Shown here: positions 41,745 to 52,366 of the stretch, piece after piece | Layout of the letters: each line of letters begins with the position of its first letter | Position numbering within the stretch: the stretch's first letter is position 1 | NCBI GenBank assembly: GCA_001464315.1 | Contig: LNFK01000065.1 | Location: 1-64,000, forward strand | From: Sphingomonadales bacterium Ga0077559 | Lineage (GTDB): Bacteria > Pseudomonadota > Alphaproteobacteria > Sphingomonadales > Sphingomonadaceae | DNA: 64,000 nt | Direction of reading: 5' to 3' | Notes under the pieces: model-generated | Seen by the model: only the letters and a program-made list of their open reading frames with translations | Databases searched by the model: none | What the model was told of the DNA's origin: nothing | Program-made: the position numbers and the translations under genes

Positions 41745-42923
41745 ATGCGTGATGCAGTCATCGTTTCAACCGCCCGTACCGCCATCGGCAAAGCCTATCG
41801 CGGCGGGTTCAATGCAACTTCCGGACCAACCCTAGGCAGCTATTCGTTGAAGGCCGCTGTTGAGCGTGCCGGCATCGACGGCGCGGAGGTGGACGACGTG
41901 CTTTGGGGTTCGGCACTTCAACAGGGTACCCAGGCAGGTAACCTCGCGCGTCAGGTTCTTCTGCGTGCTGGTTTGCCAATCACCACTTCCGGTATGACGA
42001 TGGACCGTCAGTGCTCGTCGGGCCTGATGTCGATTGCGACGGCCGCAAAGCAGATTATCGTGGACAATGTCGATATCATGGCGGCTGGCGGTCAGGAATC
42101 GATCAGCCTCGTCCAGACCAAGGAAATGCGCGTTGCGCCCGACCGCGATTTGATTGCGATGCACCAGAATGTCTATATGCCGATGCTGCAAACCGCCGAG
42201 GTCGTCGCCAAGCGGTACAATATCAGCCGCGACGCGATGGACGAATATGCCCTGCAATCGCAGCAGCGCACCGCCGCCGCACAAGCCGCCGGCTATTTCG
42301 ATGCAGAGATCGTTCCTGTCACCACGACGATGAACGTGACCAACAAGGAAACCGGCGATGTAACTCAGAAAGAGGTGACCATCGCCAAGGACGAAGGCAA
42401 TCGCGCCGATACGCAGCTTTCCGGTTTGCAGGCACTGCAACCCGTGCTCGGCCCAGACATGACCATCACCGCAGGCAACGCAAGCCAGTTGTCCGATGGT
42501 TCTTCGGCGAGCGTGCTTATGGAAGCCAAGGTTGCCGAGAAAAAGGGCCTCAACCCGCTTGGCCGCTACGTCGGCATGGCGGTCGCTGGCACCGAGCCAG
42601 ACGAAATGGGCATTGGTCCGGTTTACGCCATCCCCAAATTGCTTCAGCGGTTCGGCCTCGAAATCGACGATATTGGTATCTGGGAACTGAATGAGGCGTT
42701 CGCGGTGCAGGTCCTCTATTGCCGCGACAAATTGGGCATTCCGAACGAACTGCTCAACGTCAACGGTGGCTCCATCTCGATTGGCCACCCCTACGGCATG
42801 ACCGGCGCGCGTTGTACCGGCCATGCGCTGATTGAAGGCAAAAGACGCGGGGCCAAATACGGCGTCGTCACGATGTGCGTCGGCGGCGGCATGGGTGCGG
42901 CTGGATTGTTCGAGATTTTCTAA
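41745..42923 (+). CDS. acetyl-CoA C-acyltransferase (thiolase)
   Basis: [54 protein letters not shown]. Confidence 0.96.
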   Translation: MRDAVIVSTARTAIGKAYRGGFNATSGPTLGSYSLKAAVERAGIDGAEVDDVLWGSALQQGTQAGNLARQVLLRAGLPITTSGMTMDRQCSSGLMSIATAAKQIIVDNVDIMAAGGQESISLVQTKEMRVAPDRDLIAMHQNVYMPMLQTAEVVAKRYNISRDAMDEYALQSQQRTAAAQAAGYFDAEIVPVTTTMNVTNKETGDVTQKEVTIAKDEGNRADTQLSGLQALQPVLGPDMTITAGNASQLSDGSSASVLMEAKVAEKKGLNPLGRYVGMAVAGTEPDEMGIGPVYAIPKLLQRFGLEIDDIGIWELNEAFAVQVLYCRDKLGIPNELLNVNGGSISIGHPYGMTGARCTGHALIEGKRRGAKYGVVTMCVGGGMGAAGLFEIF

Positions 42924-42944
42924 GCTTCCCGAAAGGAACCAGAT

Positions 42945-43238
42945 ATGAGCGCTGTAGGCGTAATCGCGACATTGACCGTCGCAGAGGGCAAGAATGCCGA
43001 GTTTGAAGCAGTGTTCGCTGAACTATCGGCGGCGGTGAACGCCAATGAACCGGGCAACGAATTTTATTCGCTGACCCGGTCAAAAGCCAATCCGCAAATT
43101 TACAAAGTGCTTGAACGTTATGTTGATCAGGCTGCCTTGGACGCGCACGGTAAAACCGATTATTTCCGTGCCGCGGGTCCAAAGCTCGCACCCTGTTTGG
43201 CAGCAGCGCCCGATATCGAATATCTGGACGCCTTTTAA
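42945..43238 (+). CDS. putative quinol monooxygenase (ABM domain)
   Basis: GVIATLTVAEGKNAEFEAVFAELSAAVNANEPGNEFYSLTRSKANPQIYKVLERYVDQAALDAHGKTDYFR. Confidence 0.9.
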   Translation: MSAVGVIATLTVAEGKNAEFEAVFAELSAAVNANEPGNEFYSLTRSKANPQIYKVLERYVDQAALDAHGKTDYFRAAGPKLAPCLAAAPDIEYLDAF

Positions 43239-43261
43239 AATCAAACCTGTTTCAAATATTC

Positions 43262-43286
43262 GGAACACCTTCGTGCATTGTTCGTT
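43262..43286 (+). promoter_or_regulatory. EcfG (general stress sigma factor) promoter
   Basis: Exact GGAAC (43262-43266) - 16 nt - CGTT (43283-43286), 27 bp before the start of a general-stress-type gene. Confidence 0.75.
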
Positions 43287-43316
43287 TCCTGTGTACCCCA
43301 CAGGAGACGAACAATG
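43276..43316 (+). promoter_or_regulatory. 18-bp inverted repeat enclosing the SD and start codon of the pyridoxamine-oxidase-fold gene
   Basis: CATTGTTCGTTTCCTGTG - TACCC - CACAGGAGACGAACAATG; all 18 positions pair (one G-U in RNA); right arm contains AGGAG and ATG. Confidence 0.85.
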
Positions 43317-43817
43317 ACGAACGACACCGAGATCAAAGAGAAATTCTGGAAAGCCCTAAAGTCCGACCGGACAATGTTCTTGGGCTTAGCCGACGGCGAA
43401 GACGGTCACGCACGGCCGATGACTGCGCAGCTGGATGATGAAGGCCTACAAGGCAATCTCTACCGCGGGCCGATCTGGTTTTTCACATCAACCGACAGCC
43501 AGTTATATCAAGAAATCGGGACTGGCGCCCGTGCGATGGCGCATTTCGCGTCGAAAGGGCATGAGGTTTGGGCGACCGTCCATGGCAATCTATCGCAGTC
43601 GCACGACGTTGCCGTCATCGAACGTTTGTGGAACCGCTTCGTCGCGGCTTGGTATGAGGGCGGCAAAGAAGACCCTAAGTTGGCCCTCATCCGGCTGGAC
43701 CCCGAAAGTGCCGAAATATGGATCGACGCGTCAAGCATGGTGGCAGGCATCAAGATGCTGCTCGGGATCGATCCCAAGGAAAACTATAAAGATAAGGTTG
43801 CCGAAGTAACTTTATAG
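43314..43817 (+). CDS. pyridoxamine 5'-phosphate oxidase-fold protein (general stress protein 26-like)
   Basis: FWKALKSDRTMFLGLADGEDGHARPMTAQLDDEG...GPIWFFTSTDSQLYQEI...ERLWNRFVAAWYEGGKEDPKLALIRLDPESAEIW. Confidence 0.92.
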   Translation: MTNDTEIKEKFWKALKSDRTMFLGLADGEDGHARPMTAQLDDEGLQGNLYRGPIWFFTSTDSQLYQEIGTGARAMAHFASKGHEVWATVHGNLSQSHDVAVIERLWNRFVAAWYEGGKEDPKLALIRLDPESAEIWIDASSMVAGIKMLLGIDPKENYKDKVAEVTL

Positions 43818-44807
43818 CAAATATGCGGGCGGGATGATTTTTCCGCCCGCAAAACCAAAACCTTTGGGCCGGTCTTGTGCCAACAAGGCCGGTCCATCAA
43901 GGTCCACCCAGTCAGCATCCTGTGCAACCAGAAACGCCGGCGCAATGCCGAGGCTGGTGGACAGCATGCATCCGACCATGATTTTCAAATCTTTAGCCTT
44001 AGCCGCTTCCGCGATTTTCAGGGCTTCGGTGAGCCCGCCCGCCTTGTCGAGTTTGATGTTCACCCCGTCATAATAAGGCGCGAGGCGTGCAACATCGGCG
44101 GCGCCGTGACAGCTTTCGTCGGCCAGTATGGGGAGCGGCGAGCTTATACCAGAAAGCATAAAGTCCTGTCCCTCCGGAACCGGCTGCTCGACCATTTCAA
44201 CGCCGAGTTTGGATAGGGCGTCTGCCTCGGCGGCGATATTGAGATCGCTCCAGCTTTCATTGGCGTCGACGATCAAACGGGCGTTGGGGGCTCCAGCCCG
44301 AACGGCGGCGACGCGGTCGCGGTCGGCCACTCCGGTCAGCTTCAGCTTAAGTAGCGCATATCCCTTTGCTGCGGCCGCAGCTGCATCGCGGTTCATCACC
44401 GCGGCGTCACCAAGCGAAATGGTGAGCGCTGTTTGCAACGGCCTAGGAGGAGTGTGCAGGCCAACCAGCTGCCACAATGCGAGCCCCGATGCCGTCGCTT
44501 CCAAATCCCACAAAGCGCAATCCAGCGCGTTCCTCGCGGCGCCCGGCGCCAACAGAATTTGTGTTAGATTTCGGGCTTCGACAACCCACAACGGCTCCAG
44601 TTCACCGATAATCCGGCCAACTTGCGCCAAGCAGCTTTCGGCGGTTTCGCCCTGATAATAGATCGCCGTGCCTTCGCCATAGCCGATATATTTGCCATCG
44701 CTCACCGCGACCACCAGCACATCGACGAATGTCTTTGCCCCGCGCGCGATGATGAACTGCCCCGCGACGGGCCAGCGTTCAACTGTTGCGGTTATTCGTA
44801 ACGCCAT
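43812..44807 (-). CDS. enolase-superfamily dipeptide epimerase / N-acetyl-D-Glu racemase (DgcA-like)
   Basis: FIIARGAKTFVDVLVVAVSDGKYIGYGEGTAIYYQGET; KLKLTG; LIVDANESWS; ILADESCHG; NIKLDKAGGLTEAL. Confidence 0.9.
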   Translation of the reverse strand: MALRITATVERWPVAGQFIIARGAKTFVDVLVVAVSDGKYIGYGEGTAIYYQGETAESCLAQVGRIIGELEPLWVVEARNLTQILLAPGAARNALDCALWDLEATASGLALWQLVGLHTPPRPLQTALTISLGDAAVMNRDAAAAAAKGYALLKLKLTGVADRDRVAAVRAGAPNARLIVDANESWSDLNIAAEADALSKLGVEMVEQPVPEGQDFMLSGISSPLPILADESCHGAADVARLAPYYDGVNIKLDKAGGLTEALKIAEAAKAKDLKIMVGCMLSTSLGIAPAFLVAQDADWVDLDGPALLAQDRPKGFGFAGGKIIPPAYLL

Positions 44808-44876
44808 GACCTCACCCGCCACTCGATTGACAGGCAGTGTGGCCATATAAGTTTGATGTTACAAGGACTAAGCACC

Positions 44877-46115
44877 TTAGCCTTGATGCGTGACAATCCA
44901 GTCCTCAACCACAGGCGCGATTTTTTCGCGCCATTTGCTGCCATTGAAAATACCATAATGGCCAACTTCGGGTGCCATATGATATTTTTTGAGCGTGTCG
45001 GGCAGGCCGGTTGCGACCGTCAATGCCGCCTTGGTCTGGCCCAGGCCGCTAATATCATCGCGTTCGCCTTCGATGGCGAGGATCGCGATATCTTTGATAG
45101 CGCCGGGATCGACCAGCTTGCCGCGATAATTGAACTCGCCCTTGGGCAGCAAATGTCGCTGGAACACGGTGTCCACCGTCTGCAGATAAAATTCGGCAGT
45201 CATGTCGCACACCGCACGATATTCGTCGTAAAATTCCTTGTGCCGGTCAGCGCCTTCGCCATCGCCTTTGACCAGGTCCGAAAACATCGACCAATGGCTG
45301 ATCATATGATTGCCAAGGTTCATCGACATAAAGCCCGAAAGCTGAAGGAATCCCGGATATACGCGGCGACCCGAGCCTTTGTAATATGGCGGTACCGTCG
45401 CGATTACGTTCTGCACAAACCAGTTGTGCGGGCGCTTGGTAGCGTGGTTATTCACCGCAGTCGGTGCCTCGCGCGTGTCGATCGGCCCGCCCATCATGGT
45501 CAACGTACGCGGACGCAACGGGTGGTCGCTTGCGCTCATGATTGCGGCAGCGGCATAAGCAGGCACCGATGGCTGGCATACGGCAAGCATATTCGCGCCG
45601 CGCCCGCCTGCATCGGGGCCAATGAATTCAAGCCATTCGATAAGGTAATCGATATAGCCTTCCAGGTCGAAACCACCACCGGTCAGCGGCACATCGCGAG
45701 CATCTTTCCAGTCGGTAATGTAAACATCATGTGTCGGCAGCATACGCTCCACCGTTCCGCGCAACAAAGTCGCGAAATGGCCCGACATCGGTGCGCAAAT
45801 GAGCAGCTTCGGTTTGTCGGTGCTGCCTTCATAGGTGAAATGCTTGAGCTGTCCGAATGGCTTACGCGCCTCGTCAATTTCGGTAACTGGCAGATGCTTG
45901 CCATCGATGTCGACAAAATCGAGGCCAAAGGCTGGCTTGCCGCGCGGCAGGACCGAATGTGCGAATACGTCGAGCGCCGATGCCGCCACCGGAGCAAGGC
46001 CACCATAATTGAACGGGCCATTGGTGAAATTGTTGAGCCAGTCGGCCTGCTTCTGCGCAATCCAGCCCGCGCCTGCAAGCCAGCTGCGTTGAATATCATA
46101 TCCGGTATAAAGCAT
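44877..46115 (-). CDS. phaZ: intracellular polyhydroxyalkanoate (PHB) depolymerase
   Basis: MLYTGYDIQRSWLAGAGWIAQ; LLICAPMSGHFATLLRGTVERMLPTHDVYITDWKDARDVP; VCQPSVPAYAAAAIMS; GERDDISGLGQT. Confidence 0.94.
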   Translation of the reverse strand: MLYTGYDIQRSWLAGAGWIAQKQADWLNNFTNGPFNYGGLAPVAASALDVFAHSVLPRGKPAFGLDFVDIDGKHLPVTEIDEARKPFGQLKHFTYEGSTDKPKLLICAPMSGHFATLLRGTVERMLPTHDVYITDWKDARDVPLTGGGFDLEGYIDYLIEWLEFIGPDAGGRGANMLAVCQPSVPAYAAAAIMSASDHPLRPRTLTMMGGPIDTREAPTAVNNHATKRPHNWFVQNVIATVPPYYKGSGRRVYPGFLQLSGFMSMNLGNHMISHWSMFSDLVKGDGEGADRHKEFYDEYRAVCDMTAEFYLQTVDTVFQRHLLPKGEFNYRGKLVDPGAIKDIAILAIEGERDDISGLGQTKAALTVATGLPDTLKKYHMAPEVGHYGIFNGSKWREKIAPVVEDWIVTHQG

Positions 46116-46259
46116 ATATGCCCCTAATCATGTCGGCTCGGACTGTGCGAGCCATGTGGATAACGCATAAGCGCCTATTGTGCATTGCACCATAAAAAAG
46201 TTAAATCGATTTCCTGTCTTTAATTGTGAGCATGACGTTGCACTGCTAGGCGGCGTGAC

Positions 46260-48086
46260 ATGAATGATTTATCCGCAGACTTGAAGAATGCGAGCGTCGC
46301 AATCGCCGAAGATAGCAAAACGACCGCTCCCTTGCCTGAAGGCAACAAGAAGCTCGGAAATCTTCGGATGGTCTGGAACCATACATCGGCCTATCCCAAA
46401 CAGATCATGTTCGCGCTGCTGGCGCTGACGGTGGCGGCGCTCGCGACATTGGCGATCCCTGCTGGTTTCCGGCTGGTGATTGACCGCGGCTTTGCTGCTG
46501 GCGGCGACCCGGCTGACATCGCACGCTGGTTCGAATATCTATTGCTGATTGTTGGCGTGATGGCGGTGGCGACAGCGTTCCGCTTCTATTTCGTGTCCTG
46601 GCTTGGGGAACGAACCGTTGCCGACATTCGGCTGTCGGTTAGCCGCAACCTGCTCCGCCAGAGCCCTGCTTTTTTCGAACATAACAGGCCTGCCGAAATT
46701 GCCAGCCGGATGACAAGCGACACAGCTGTTATCGAACAGGTTGTCGGAACTACTGTTTCCGTGGCGTTGCGCAACATAGTGATGGGAGTCGGCGGGACAA
46801 TCTATCTGTTCACGCTTGCGCCGCAACTCGCGATCGGGTTGCTGGTTGCCATTCCCGTGATCGTTGTTCCCATCGTTTTTATCGGGCGTAAGCTGCAATC
46901 GGCCTCACGTGCCAGTCAGGACCGGATTGCCGACGTGGGAACTATGATTTCGGAAACGCTTGGTGCAATGCGGATCGTTCAGGCGTTTGGCCAGGAAGGC
47001 CGGGAGGGCGAGCGATTCAGCGGCAGTGTCGAGAATACCTTTAGCACCGCAAAAAAGCGTATTCGCCTGCGGGCATTCATGACCGCCATTGTGATGGCGC
47101 TGATCTTCAGTGCGATAACACTTTTGATGTGGAAAGGCGCAATTGATGTGATCGAAGGCCGCCTGACGGGTGGAACCATCGCGGCGTTCGTATTGACGGG
47201 CGGACTAGTCGCCGGTGCTTTCGGCGCGCTCACCGAAGTCTATGGCGATCTGGTGCGTGGTGCCGGCGCTTCCGGGCGTCTCGCCGAGCTGCTCGCCGCC
47301 GAACCCGATATCGCGCCGCCAACCAAGCCGATAGCGCTGCCGGTGCCACCACGCGGTCAGCTTGAGTTCCAAAACGTCAATTTTCGTTACCCTACAAGGC
47401 CCGAAGTGTCAGCGCTGGAAAATTTCAGCCTGAAGGTCAGCCCTGGCGAAACCGTTGCTGTCGTCGGCCCGTCGGGCGCTGGCAAATCCACCTTGTTTCA
47501 GTTGGCGCAGCGCTTTTATGATCCTGAAAGCGGCGCAATTCGCATCGATGGTGTTGCGCTGACCAGCGCGGATCCGGCCGAAATCCGGTTGCGCATGGCT
47601 TATGTGCCTCAGGATACCGTGCTGTTTGCATCATCGGCGCGCGACAATCTGCGCTATGGCAACTGGCTGGCTGACGATGACGCCATTTGGCATGCCGCCG
47701 AACAGGCCAATGCTGCTACTTTCTTGCGCGAATTACCACAGGGACTTGATACTTATCTTGGCGAGGGCGGGGCGCGTCTGTCGGGAGGGCAGCGTCAACG
47801 GATCGCGATTGCGCGCGCGGTTCTCCGGCAAGCGCCGATTCTTTTGCTTGATGAGGCGACCAGCGCGCTTGATGCCGAAAGCGAGAAACTGGTGCAAGAT
47901 GCGCTTGAGCATCTCATGAAAAATCGAACCACCATAGTAATTGCGCACCGGCTGGCGACCGTCCGGTCGGCCGACCGCATCATCGTTATGGATCAGGGCA
48001 AAATCGTCGAGGAAGGCGATCATAATAAGCTCAGCGCTTCGGGCGGTCTATATGCCCGGTTGGCCAGCCTGCAATTCGACGCATGA
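46260..48086 (+). CDS. ABC transporter, fused permease/ATPase (exporter type)
   Basis: GPSGAGKSTLFQLAQRFYDPESGAIRIDGVAL; LSGGQRQRIAIARAVLRQAPILLLDEATSALD; six-helix TMD. Confidence 0.95.
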   Translation: MNDLSADLKNASVAIAEDSKTTAPLPEGNKKLGNLRMVWNHTSAYPKQIMFALLALTVAALATLAIPAGFRLVIDRGFAAGGDPADIARWFEYLLLIVGVMAVATAFRFYFVSWLGERTVADIRLSVSRNLLRQSPAFFEHNRPAEIASRMTSDTAVIEQVVGTTVSVALRNIVMGVGGTIYLFTLAPQLAIGLLVAIPVIVVPIVFIGRKLQSASRASQDRIADVGTMISETLGAMRIVQAFGQEGREGERFSGSVENTFSTAKKRIRLRAFMTAIVMALIFSAITLLMWKGAIDVIEGRLTGGTIAAFVLTGGLVAGAFGALTEVYGDLVRGAGASGRLAELLAAEPDIAPPTKPIALPVPPRGQLEFQNVNFRYPTRPEVSALENFSLKVSPGETVAVVGPSGAGKSTLFQLAQRFYDPESGAIRIDGVALTSADPAEIRLRMAYVPQDTVLFASSARDNLRYGNWLADDDAIWHAAEQANAATFLRELPQGLDTYLGEGGARLSGGQRQRIAIARAVLRQAPILLLDEATSALDAESEKLVQDALEHLMKNRTTIVIAHRLATVRSADRIIVMDQGKIVEEGDHNKLSASGGLYARLASLQFDA

Positions 48087-48140
48087 TGAAGCTGCGTTGG
48101 GCGAAGTCCGGGACTTGCCCTTAACGCATTTCGTCTCCAC

Positions 48141-48836
48141 ATGATGTCTATGTCCAACATCACGTCGCAGATAAATAAGCAGCCGCCGCTGAAAGCTGCG
48201 ATCATTCCGGTGACGCCGCTTCAGCAAAATTGCACGTTATTCTGGTGCACCGAAACCAACAAAGGCGCGCTGGTTGATCCCGGCGGGGATTTGGACAAGC
48301 TGAAGGCCGCCGTCGCGCAGACCGGAGTGGAGATCGAAAAAATCCTGATTACCCATGGCCATATCGACCATTGCGGTGAAGCGGGAATTTTGGCGAAGGA
48401 GCTGGGGGTCAGGATTGAGGGGCCGCAAAAGGAAGACCGCTTCTGGATTGCCCAATTGGCCGACGATGGGAAAAAATACGGGGTCAACGGGCAAGTGTTC
48501 GAACCTGATCGTTGGCTCGAGGACGGCGATACCGTGACAGTCGGCAAACTGACGCTGGACGTCATTCATTGTCCCGGACACACGCCCGGCCACGTCATAT
48601 TCTACCACGGCCCAAGCCGTCTAGCGATTGTCGGCGACGTGTTATTCCAGGGCTCGATTGGCCGCACCGACTTTCCGCGCGGAAATCACGCTGACCTAAT
48701 CAACGCAATTACACAAAAGCTATGGCCGCTGGGGGATGATGTTACATTCATCCCCGGCCACGGACCGACCAGCCAGTTCGGTTATGAGCGGGCAAACAAT
48801 ATGTTTGTCGCAGATGATGTGTTGGCGGCGCGTTAA
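48141..48836 (+). CDS. MBL-fold metallo-hydrolase (glyoxalase II-like)
   Basis: ITHGHIDHCGEAGILA; HCPGHTPGHVIFYH; GDVLFQGSIGRTDFPRGN. Start may be 48144 or 48150. Confidence 0.93.
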   Translation: MMSMSNITSQINKQPPLKAAIIPVTPLQQNCTLFWCTETNKGALVDPGGDLDKLKAAVAQTGVEIEKILITHGHIDHCGEAGILAKELGVRIEGPQKEDRFWIAQLADDGKKYGVNGQVFEPDRWLEDGDTVTVGKLTLDVIHCPGHTPGHVIFYHGPSRLAIVGDVLFQGSIGRTDFPRGNHADLINAITQKLWPLGDDVTFIPGHGPTSQFGYERANNMFVADDVLAAR

Positions 48837-49228
48837 AGCGCTGAGTAAACTTTCCACAACGCCCAACCAGCCAAGCCGAGCAGGGTGATCATAGTCGTCA
48901 GCGTACCAACCATCCGGCCCTTGCCAAGCGCGCCGCCGTCCATGCCAAGGCCATGCGCGAGCCGTCCGACGATGTAAAGAATGCCTAGGCCCCATAGCCA
49001 ATTGTTGGTGCCGCCCGTGGCTTCCAGCGCAGCAATCAGGATCAAAACGAACGGCGCGCTCTCCACAAAATTGGCGTGTGCGCGCATCCGCCGTATCAGA
49101 AATTCGTCGCCGCCATCACCTATCGACACCCCGCCTTTGGTCCGCGCCTGACCGCACCGGATCATTAGCCAAATATTGACCAGCGCGGCACCAGCAGCGA
49201 TGGTAAGGGTAACGGGTAGGCTCAACAT
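48833..49228 (-). CDS. MAPEG family protein
   Basis: RMRAHANFVESAPFVLILIAALEATG. Confidence 0.9.
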   Translation of the reverse strand: MLSLPVTLTIAAGAALVNIWLMIRCGQARTKGGVSIGDGGDEFLIRRMRAHANFVESAPFVLILIAALEATGGTNNWLWGLGILYIVGRLAHGLGMDGGALGKGRMVGTLTTMITLLGLAGWALWKVYSAL

Positions 49229-49425
49229 AACTTCTCTCCCTTTGTTGACGGAGCGCTTAACCGCTATCTCTCGGCTTGCAAAGCACAGAAAAAACGATAT
49301 AGCGCGCCGCTCACACGGACAATCACGGTTTTACAGGGCCGATTCTGGCGATAGCTTGCCATGACCAGCCTTATGACCTAACAGCGTCCAGAACCTATTG
49401 ATTTTGAAATGGAACAGGTGCCGAG

Positions 49426-49602
49426 ATGGCTGTCCCCAAAAGAAAAACTTCCCCTTCACGTCGCGGCATGCGTCGCAGCCATGATTCGCTTACGCCCGCA
49501 GCCTATCAGGAATGCTCGAATTGCGGTGAATTGAAGCGTCCGCATCATTTGTGCGACGCCTGTGGCCATTATAACGGTCGCGAAGTGGTTGCGGTCGCCT
49601 AG
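49426..49602 (+). CDS. rpmF: 50S ribosomal protein L32
   Basis: [58 protein letters not shown] (58 aa, below the ORF track cutoff). Confidence 0.98.
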   Translation: MAVPKRKTSPSRRGMRRSHDSLTPAAYQECSNCGELKRPHHLCDACGHYNGREVVAVA

Positions 49603-49625
49603 TCCTTTTTTAAGGAGAATAGCTG

Positions 49626-50651
49626 GTGTCGATGAAACCGCGTATCGCCATTGACGCGATGGGCGGCGACGAAGGCGTGCCTGTGATGATCGCAGGCGCA
49701 GCACTTGCACGGCATCGGCATGAAAGTTTTCAATTTCTGCTTGTTGGCGATGAAACGCGCATCAAAGCAGCGCTCGATAACCATCCCAATTTGCGCGCTG
49801 CGTCCGAAATCCTGCATTCCAACGATGTGATAACCGCACACGACAAAGTCAGCGCTGCTTTACGCAAATCGAAAACCAGCTCGATGGGCATGGCGATCAA
49901 CGCGGTTAAATCGGGCAATGCAAGCGCGGCAGTCAGCGCTGGCAATACTGGCGCGCTGATGGCGACTGCAAAGCTCGCACTGCGCACGATGCCGGGTATC
50001 GACCGCCCAGCGCTGGCTGCACTTCTGCCAACACTTGAAGACACCGACGTGGTAATGCTCGATCTTGGTGCCAATACCGAATGCGAGGCTAAAAATCTGG
50101 TCCAGTTCGCCGTCATGGGCGCGGCGTATTCGCGGATTATTTTCGGCTTCGACCGCCCCCGTGTTCGGTTGCTCAACATCGGTACCGAAGAGATGAAGGG
50201 CACCGACGAACTTCGTGATGCCGCGCAACATCTGCGTGACGCCACCGGCTTGCATATGGATTTTCAGGGATTTGTCGAAGCCGACAAGATCAACCGTGGT
50301 GAATGCGATGTTGTTGTGTGCGACGGCTTCACTGGCAATATCGCGCTGAAATCGATTGAGGGTACGGCGCGGTTTGTAACAGACTTGCTTCGGCGTGCCT
50401 TTACCAGCTCGCTCCGATCAAAATTTGGATTTCTGGTATCGCGTCCAGCCACCGAGTTGCTCCGTCACCATCTCGATCCGAACAACCACAATGGCGCAGT
50501 ATTCATGGGGCTGAACGGCGTTGTTGTCAAAAGTCACGGCAGCGCGAACATCAAAGGTGTTGCGAACGCTGTTGAAGTCGCCGCGCGGCTGGTCGAAGAA
50601 GATATCACCGCGCGCATTACCCAGGATTTGGCTCGGGTGCAGGCTCCGTGA
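49626..50651 (+). CDS. plsX: phosphate acyltransferase PlsX
   Basis: [45 protein letters not shown] start, or ATG at 49632. Confidence 0.97.
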   Translation: MSMKPRIAIDAMGGDEGVPVMIAGAALARHRHESFQFLLVGDETRIKAALDNHPNLRAASEILHSNDVITAHDKVSAALRKSKTSSMGMAINAVKSGNASAAVSAGNTGALMATAKLALRTMPGIDRPALAALLPTLEDTDVVMLDLGANTECEAKNLVQFAVMGAAYSRIIFGFDRPRVRLLNIGTEEMKGTDELRDAAQHLRDATGLHMDFQGFVEADKINRGECDVVVCDGFTGNIALKSIEGTARFVTDLLRRAFTSSLRSKFGFLVSRPATELLRHHLDPNNHNGAVFMGLNGVVVKSHGSANIKGVANAVEVAARLVEEDITARITQDLARVQAP

Positions 50652-51616
50652 CCGAAACGGCCCTTCGCGCGGTTATCAAGGGCACAGGTTCGGCCCTACC
50701 GCGAACCCGGGTGTCGAATGCCGAACTGGCCGCCCGCGTCGACACGTCGGATGAATGGATTACCGAACGTACCGGCATTAAATTCCGCCATATTGCAGAG
50801 CCGGATGAAACAACCGCAACGCTGGCAACAGCCGCCGCGCGCAACGCGCTTGATGCTGCCGGGATGTCACCTGACGACATTGATCTGATTATTGTCGCGA
50901 CTGCCACCCCCGATCAAACCTTTCCCGCATCGGCGACGATCGTGCAGCATGCATTGGGGTGCAATGGCGGGGTCGCGTTCGATGTGGCAGCCGTTTGCTC
51001 TGGTTTCCTTTACGCTTTTTCTGTCGCCGAAAGCATGATTCGCGCCGGGTCAGCTAAAAACGCGTTGGTGATCGGCTCTGAAACCTTCAGCCGCATTCTC
51101 GATTGGGAAGATCGCGCAACGTGCGTGCTATTCGGTGACGGTGCCGGCGCAGTTGTACTATGCGGCGAGGTCGGCACCCGCGGGGCGCTTGCCACCAAGC
51201 TCCACGCCGACGGCAAGCATAATGAATTGCTATATGTCGACGGCGGTCCTTCCACGACGGGAACCGTCGGTAAATTGCGGATGCGCGGCCGCGAGGTATT
51301 TCGCCATGCGGTAACGAATCTGGCCAGCGTGATGCATGAAACGCTGGAGGCGGCTGATCTGGCTCCGCAAGATGTCGATTGGGTCGTGCCGCATCAAGCC
51401 AATGCAAGGATCATCGAGGCCACCGCAAAGAAGCTTGGGCTTGACCCGAACAAGGTTGTTCTAACCGTCGATCAGCACGCGAACACTTCAGCTGCATCGG
51501 TTCCTCTAGCGCTTGACGTCGCGGTCCGCGACGGCCGGATCAGACCTGGCGATATCGTGGTGTTGGAGGCGATGGGTGGCGGCTTTACTTGGGGCGCTTC
51601 TGTTGTTCGGATGTAG
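50648..51616 (+). CDS. fabH: beta-ketoacyl-ACP synthase III
   Basis: [50 protein letters not shown]. Confidence 0.97.
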   Translation: MTETALRAVIKGTGSALPRTRVSNAELAARVDTSDEWITERTGIKFRHIAEPDETTATLATAAARNALDAAGMSPDDIDLIIVATATPDQTFPASATIVQHALGCNGGVAFDVAAVCSGFLYAFSVAESMIRAGSAKNALVIGSETFSRILDWEDRATCVLFGDGAGAVVLCGEVGTRGALATKLHADGKHNELLYVDGGPSTTGTVGKLRMRGREVFRHAVTNLASVMHETLEAADLAPQDVDWVVPHQANARIIEATAKKLGLDPNKVVLTVDQHANTSAASVPLALDVAVRDGRIRPGDIVVLEAMGGGFTWGASVVRM

Positions 51617-51709
51617 GACAATTTTCGACGATCGTTGTTTTACAACATAAGATTTTTATTATATAACGGACACTTCTCAAAAGACGGGTCGCGCGTCGGG
51701 AGACGGTTT

Positions 51710-52000
51710 ATGGCAGATGCAGGTACTTTGACGCGGGCCGATTTGGCCGAAATGCTGAACCGGCAGGTCGGGTTGTCGCGTGCTGATGCCGCCGCGATGA
51801 TAGAATCGATCCTCGGGCACATGACCAACTCTCTGCTCGATGGCGAAAATGTCAAAATTTCAGGCTTCGGAACATTTGTTCTGCGCGACAAGGGGCAGCG
51901 CATCGGCCGTAATCCCAAAACCGGGATTGAAGTGCCCATAACGCCGCGTCGCGTTCTCACATTCCGTGCCAGCCAAGGCATGCGGCAAAAGGTTAAGTAG
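51710..52000 (+). CDS. ihfA: integration host factor subunit alpha
   Basis: [29 protein letters not shown]...[41 protein letters not shown]. Confidence 0.97.
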   Translation: MADAGTLTRADLAEMLNRQVGLSRADAAAMIESILGHMTNSLLDGENVKISGFGTFVLRDKGQRIGRNPKTGIEVPITPRRVLTFRASQGMRQKVK

Positions 52001-52006
52001 CCCCGC

Positions 52007-52366
52007 ATGACAGACAAGTCTGCCGACGCATTCCGCACGATTGGTGAAATGGCTGAGGCGCTGGGTGTGCGGACGCATATCTTGCGCTATTGGGAGGAGC
52101 AGTTCCCAATGCTGCGGCCTTTGACCCGGGCGGGCGGACGCCGTTTGTATCGCCCCGATGATGTGGCTTTGTTGAAGACTATTCACCGGCTGCTTCACAA
52201 TGAAGGCTATACCATAAAAGGTGCACGTAAATATCTGACGAGTGGGGTCAATGCTGAGCCGGTATCTGCCCCTGTTGCATCGACGACACCTGCCGGATCA
52301 GGAATCGATATGTCTGCATTGCGCGCGGTTCGTGATCGTCTGGCTTCGGCTCTGGCAGCCGCCTAA
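52007..52366 (+). CDS. MerR-family transcriptional regulator
   Basis: [68 protein letters not shown]. Confidence 0.95.
   Translation: MTDKSADAFRTIGEMAEALGVRTHILRYWEEQFPMLRPLTRAGGRRLYRPDDVALLKTIHRLLHNEGYTIKGARKYLTSGVNAEPVSAPVASTTPAGSGIDMSALRAVRDRLASALAAA

Noticed and set aside
41832-42824. 330-aa ORF on the - strand
   Set aside because: Antisense shadow of the thiolase gene.
44853-46127. 424-aa ORF on the + strand
   Set aside because: Antisense shadow of the PHB depolymerase gene, which has clear family motifs.
46505-46560. tRNA T-loop-like GGTTCGAAT
   Set aside because: Lies inside the ABC exporter coding region with no cloverleaf around it; no tRNA found elsewhere in the window.
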